Shown in pieces: positions 19,003 through 19,412 of a DNA stretch of 19,412 bases (within the stretch, counting starts at the first letter, position 1; the number at the start of each line of letters is the position of its first letter). Under the pieces are notes generated by a model. It searched no databases. It was given only the letters and a program-made list of their open reading frames with translations, and was not told the origin of the DNA. The position numbers and the translations under genes were made by a program. The stretch lies in the NCBI GenBank assembly GCA_021820805.1, contig JAKADF010000011.1:1-19412 (forward strand), read 5' to 3'. The stretch is from Bacillota bacterium. GTDB lineage: Bacteria > Bacillota > Bacilli > Alicyclobacillales > Alicyclobacillaceae.

Positions 19003-19301
19003 AGCTGATGTCGCCGCGAGCGAGTTGGTCATGAAGCGCTCCGGTTGATAGCCTGAAAACCTTGCTACATCAACGGTTTACGGTTTAAATGAGACAAGGT
19101 TGTTCCTTGAAAACTAAACACGCACTAAGAGCGAAATGAACGTAAGTGTTCAAAAGAGCATCTCGAGCAATCGAGATAATTATCGCAACAAGTTGCAAGT
19201 AGTGCGAGGAGCAAAGCGAATGACTGAGTGGAGCGTACATTGGTACGTGACCGAGGGAATGAACTGAAGCGACAAAGCAATACGCGGCAAATTGGAAGCG
19301 A
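19003..19301 (+). ncRNA. rRNA operon leader with boxA-like site and stem-loops
   Basis: The gene-free stretch 18869-19301 holds the tandem repeat, the promoters and this leader. Visible elements are GTTGAT/ATCAAC (19044-19049, 19069-19074); an overlapping pair AACCTTG/CAAGGTT (19058-19064, 19095-19101); a boxA-like TGTTCCTTGAAAACT (19101-19115); a stem-loop ATCTCGA-gcaa-TCGAGAT (19160-19177) with a GNRA loop; and CGTAC-attg-GTACG further on (near 19230-19250). These fit antitermination and pre-16S processing. No tRNA and no convincing ORF was seen. Confidence 0.6.
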
Positions 19302-19412
19302 TTATGTTGAGAGTTTGATCCTGGCTCAGGACGAACGCTGGCGGCGTGCCTAATACATGCAAGTCGAGCGGACATCTTCGGATGTTAGCGGCGGACGGGT
19401 GAGTAACACGTG
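19302..19412 (+). rRNA. rrs: 16S ribosomal RNA, 5' end (cut by window edge)
   Basis: The universal 5' sequence GAGTTTGATCCTGGCTCAG begins at 19311 and is followed by GACGAACGCTGGCGGCGTGC, CTAATACATGCAAGTCGAGCG and GGCGGACGGGTGAGTAACACG. The mature end is placed near 19302 by analogy with Bacillus. The short V1 hairpin (ACATCTTCGGATGT) fits Alicyclobacillus-like Bacillota. The rest of the operon lies beyond the window. Confidence 0.97.

Noticed and set aside
19085..19375. Minus-strand ORFs over the rRNA leader and 16S
   Set aside because: They run antisense to rRNA and have no protein-like features.

Overview
The window looks like the chromosomal replication origin of a spore-forming Bacillota bacterium. 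The gene order (parA, noc, rsmG, mnmG, mnmE, jag, yidC, yidD, rnpA, rpmH / oriC / dnaA, dnaN, yaaA, recF, remB, gyrB, gyrA, then an rRNA operon) is the Bacillus-type oriC order. The first 111 bases of the 16S rRNA, with a short V1 hairpin, remind me most of Alicyclobacillaceae. That placement is recall, not a search result. The DNA is AT-rich, and TTG starts are common (yidC, yaaA, gyrB, gyrA and the transglutaminase-like gene).

Left arm (1-8404, all minus strand, transcribed away from the origin). From the origin outwards it reads rpmH (L34), rnpA (RNase P protein), yidD and yidC (membrane insertion), jag/khpB (RNA binding), mnmE and mnmG (tRNA wobble-uridine modification), rsmG (16S rRNA m7G methylation), noc (nucleoid occlusion) and parA/soj (cut by the window edge). 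Several genes overlap or nearly touch. Breaks occur at a terminator between rpmH and rnpA, a large stem-loop between jag and mnmE, a structured leader with a possible 22-codon leader peptide before noc, and a terminator between noc and parA.

Origin (about 8405-10576). Two clusters of DnaA boxes flank dnaA, which makes a bipartite oriC. The upstream cluster also holds two exact Spo0A-box heptamers and the dnaA promoter. The downstream cluster ends in a DnaA-trio-like run followed by an 8-bp hairpin and AT-rich DNA, which is the likely unwinding site.

Right arm (8934-17798, plus strand). dnaA and dnaN (initiator and sliding clamp) are followed by a tight block of yaaA, recF, remB, gyrB and gyrA. 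recF carries a perfect 12-bp stem-loop with a U-tract inside its coding region.

Far right (17799-19412). Between gyrA and the rRNA operon lie a 36-residue single-span membrane peptide with a strong ribosome binding site, a strong terminator, a cytoplasmic transglutaminase-like protein with an intact Cys-His-Asp triad, an rRNA promoter region and leader, and the start of 16S rRNA.

Most of the window is conserved housekeeping DNA. I see no mobile element, CRISPR array, tRNA or defence system. The least explained items are the noc leader, the jag-mnmE leader, the recF stem-loop, the inverted repeat on the rpmH promoter, and the 36-residue peptide.
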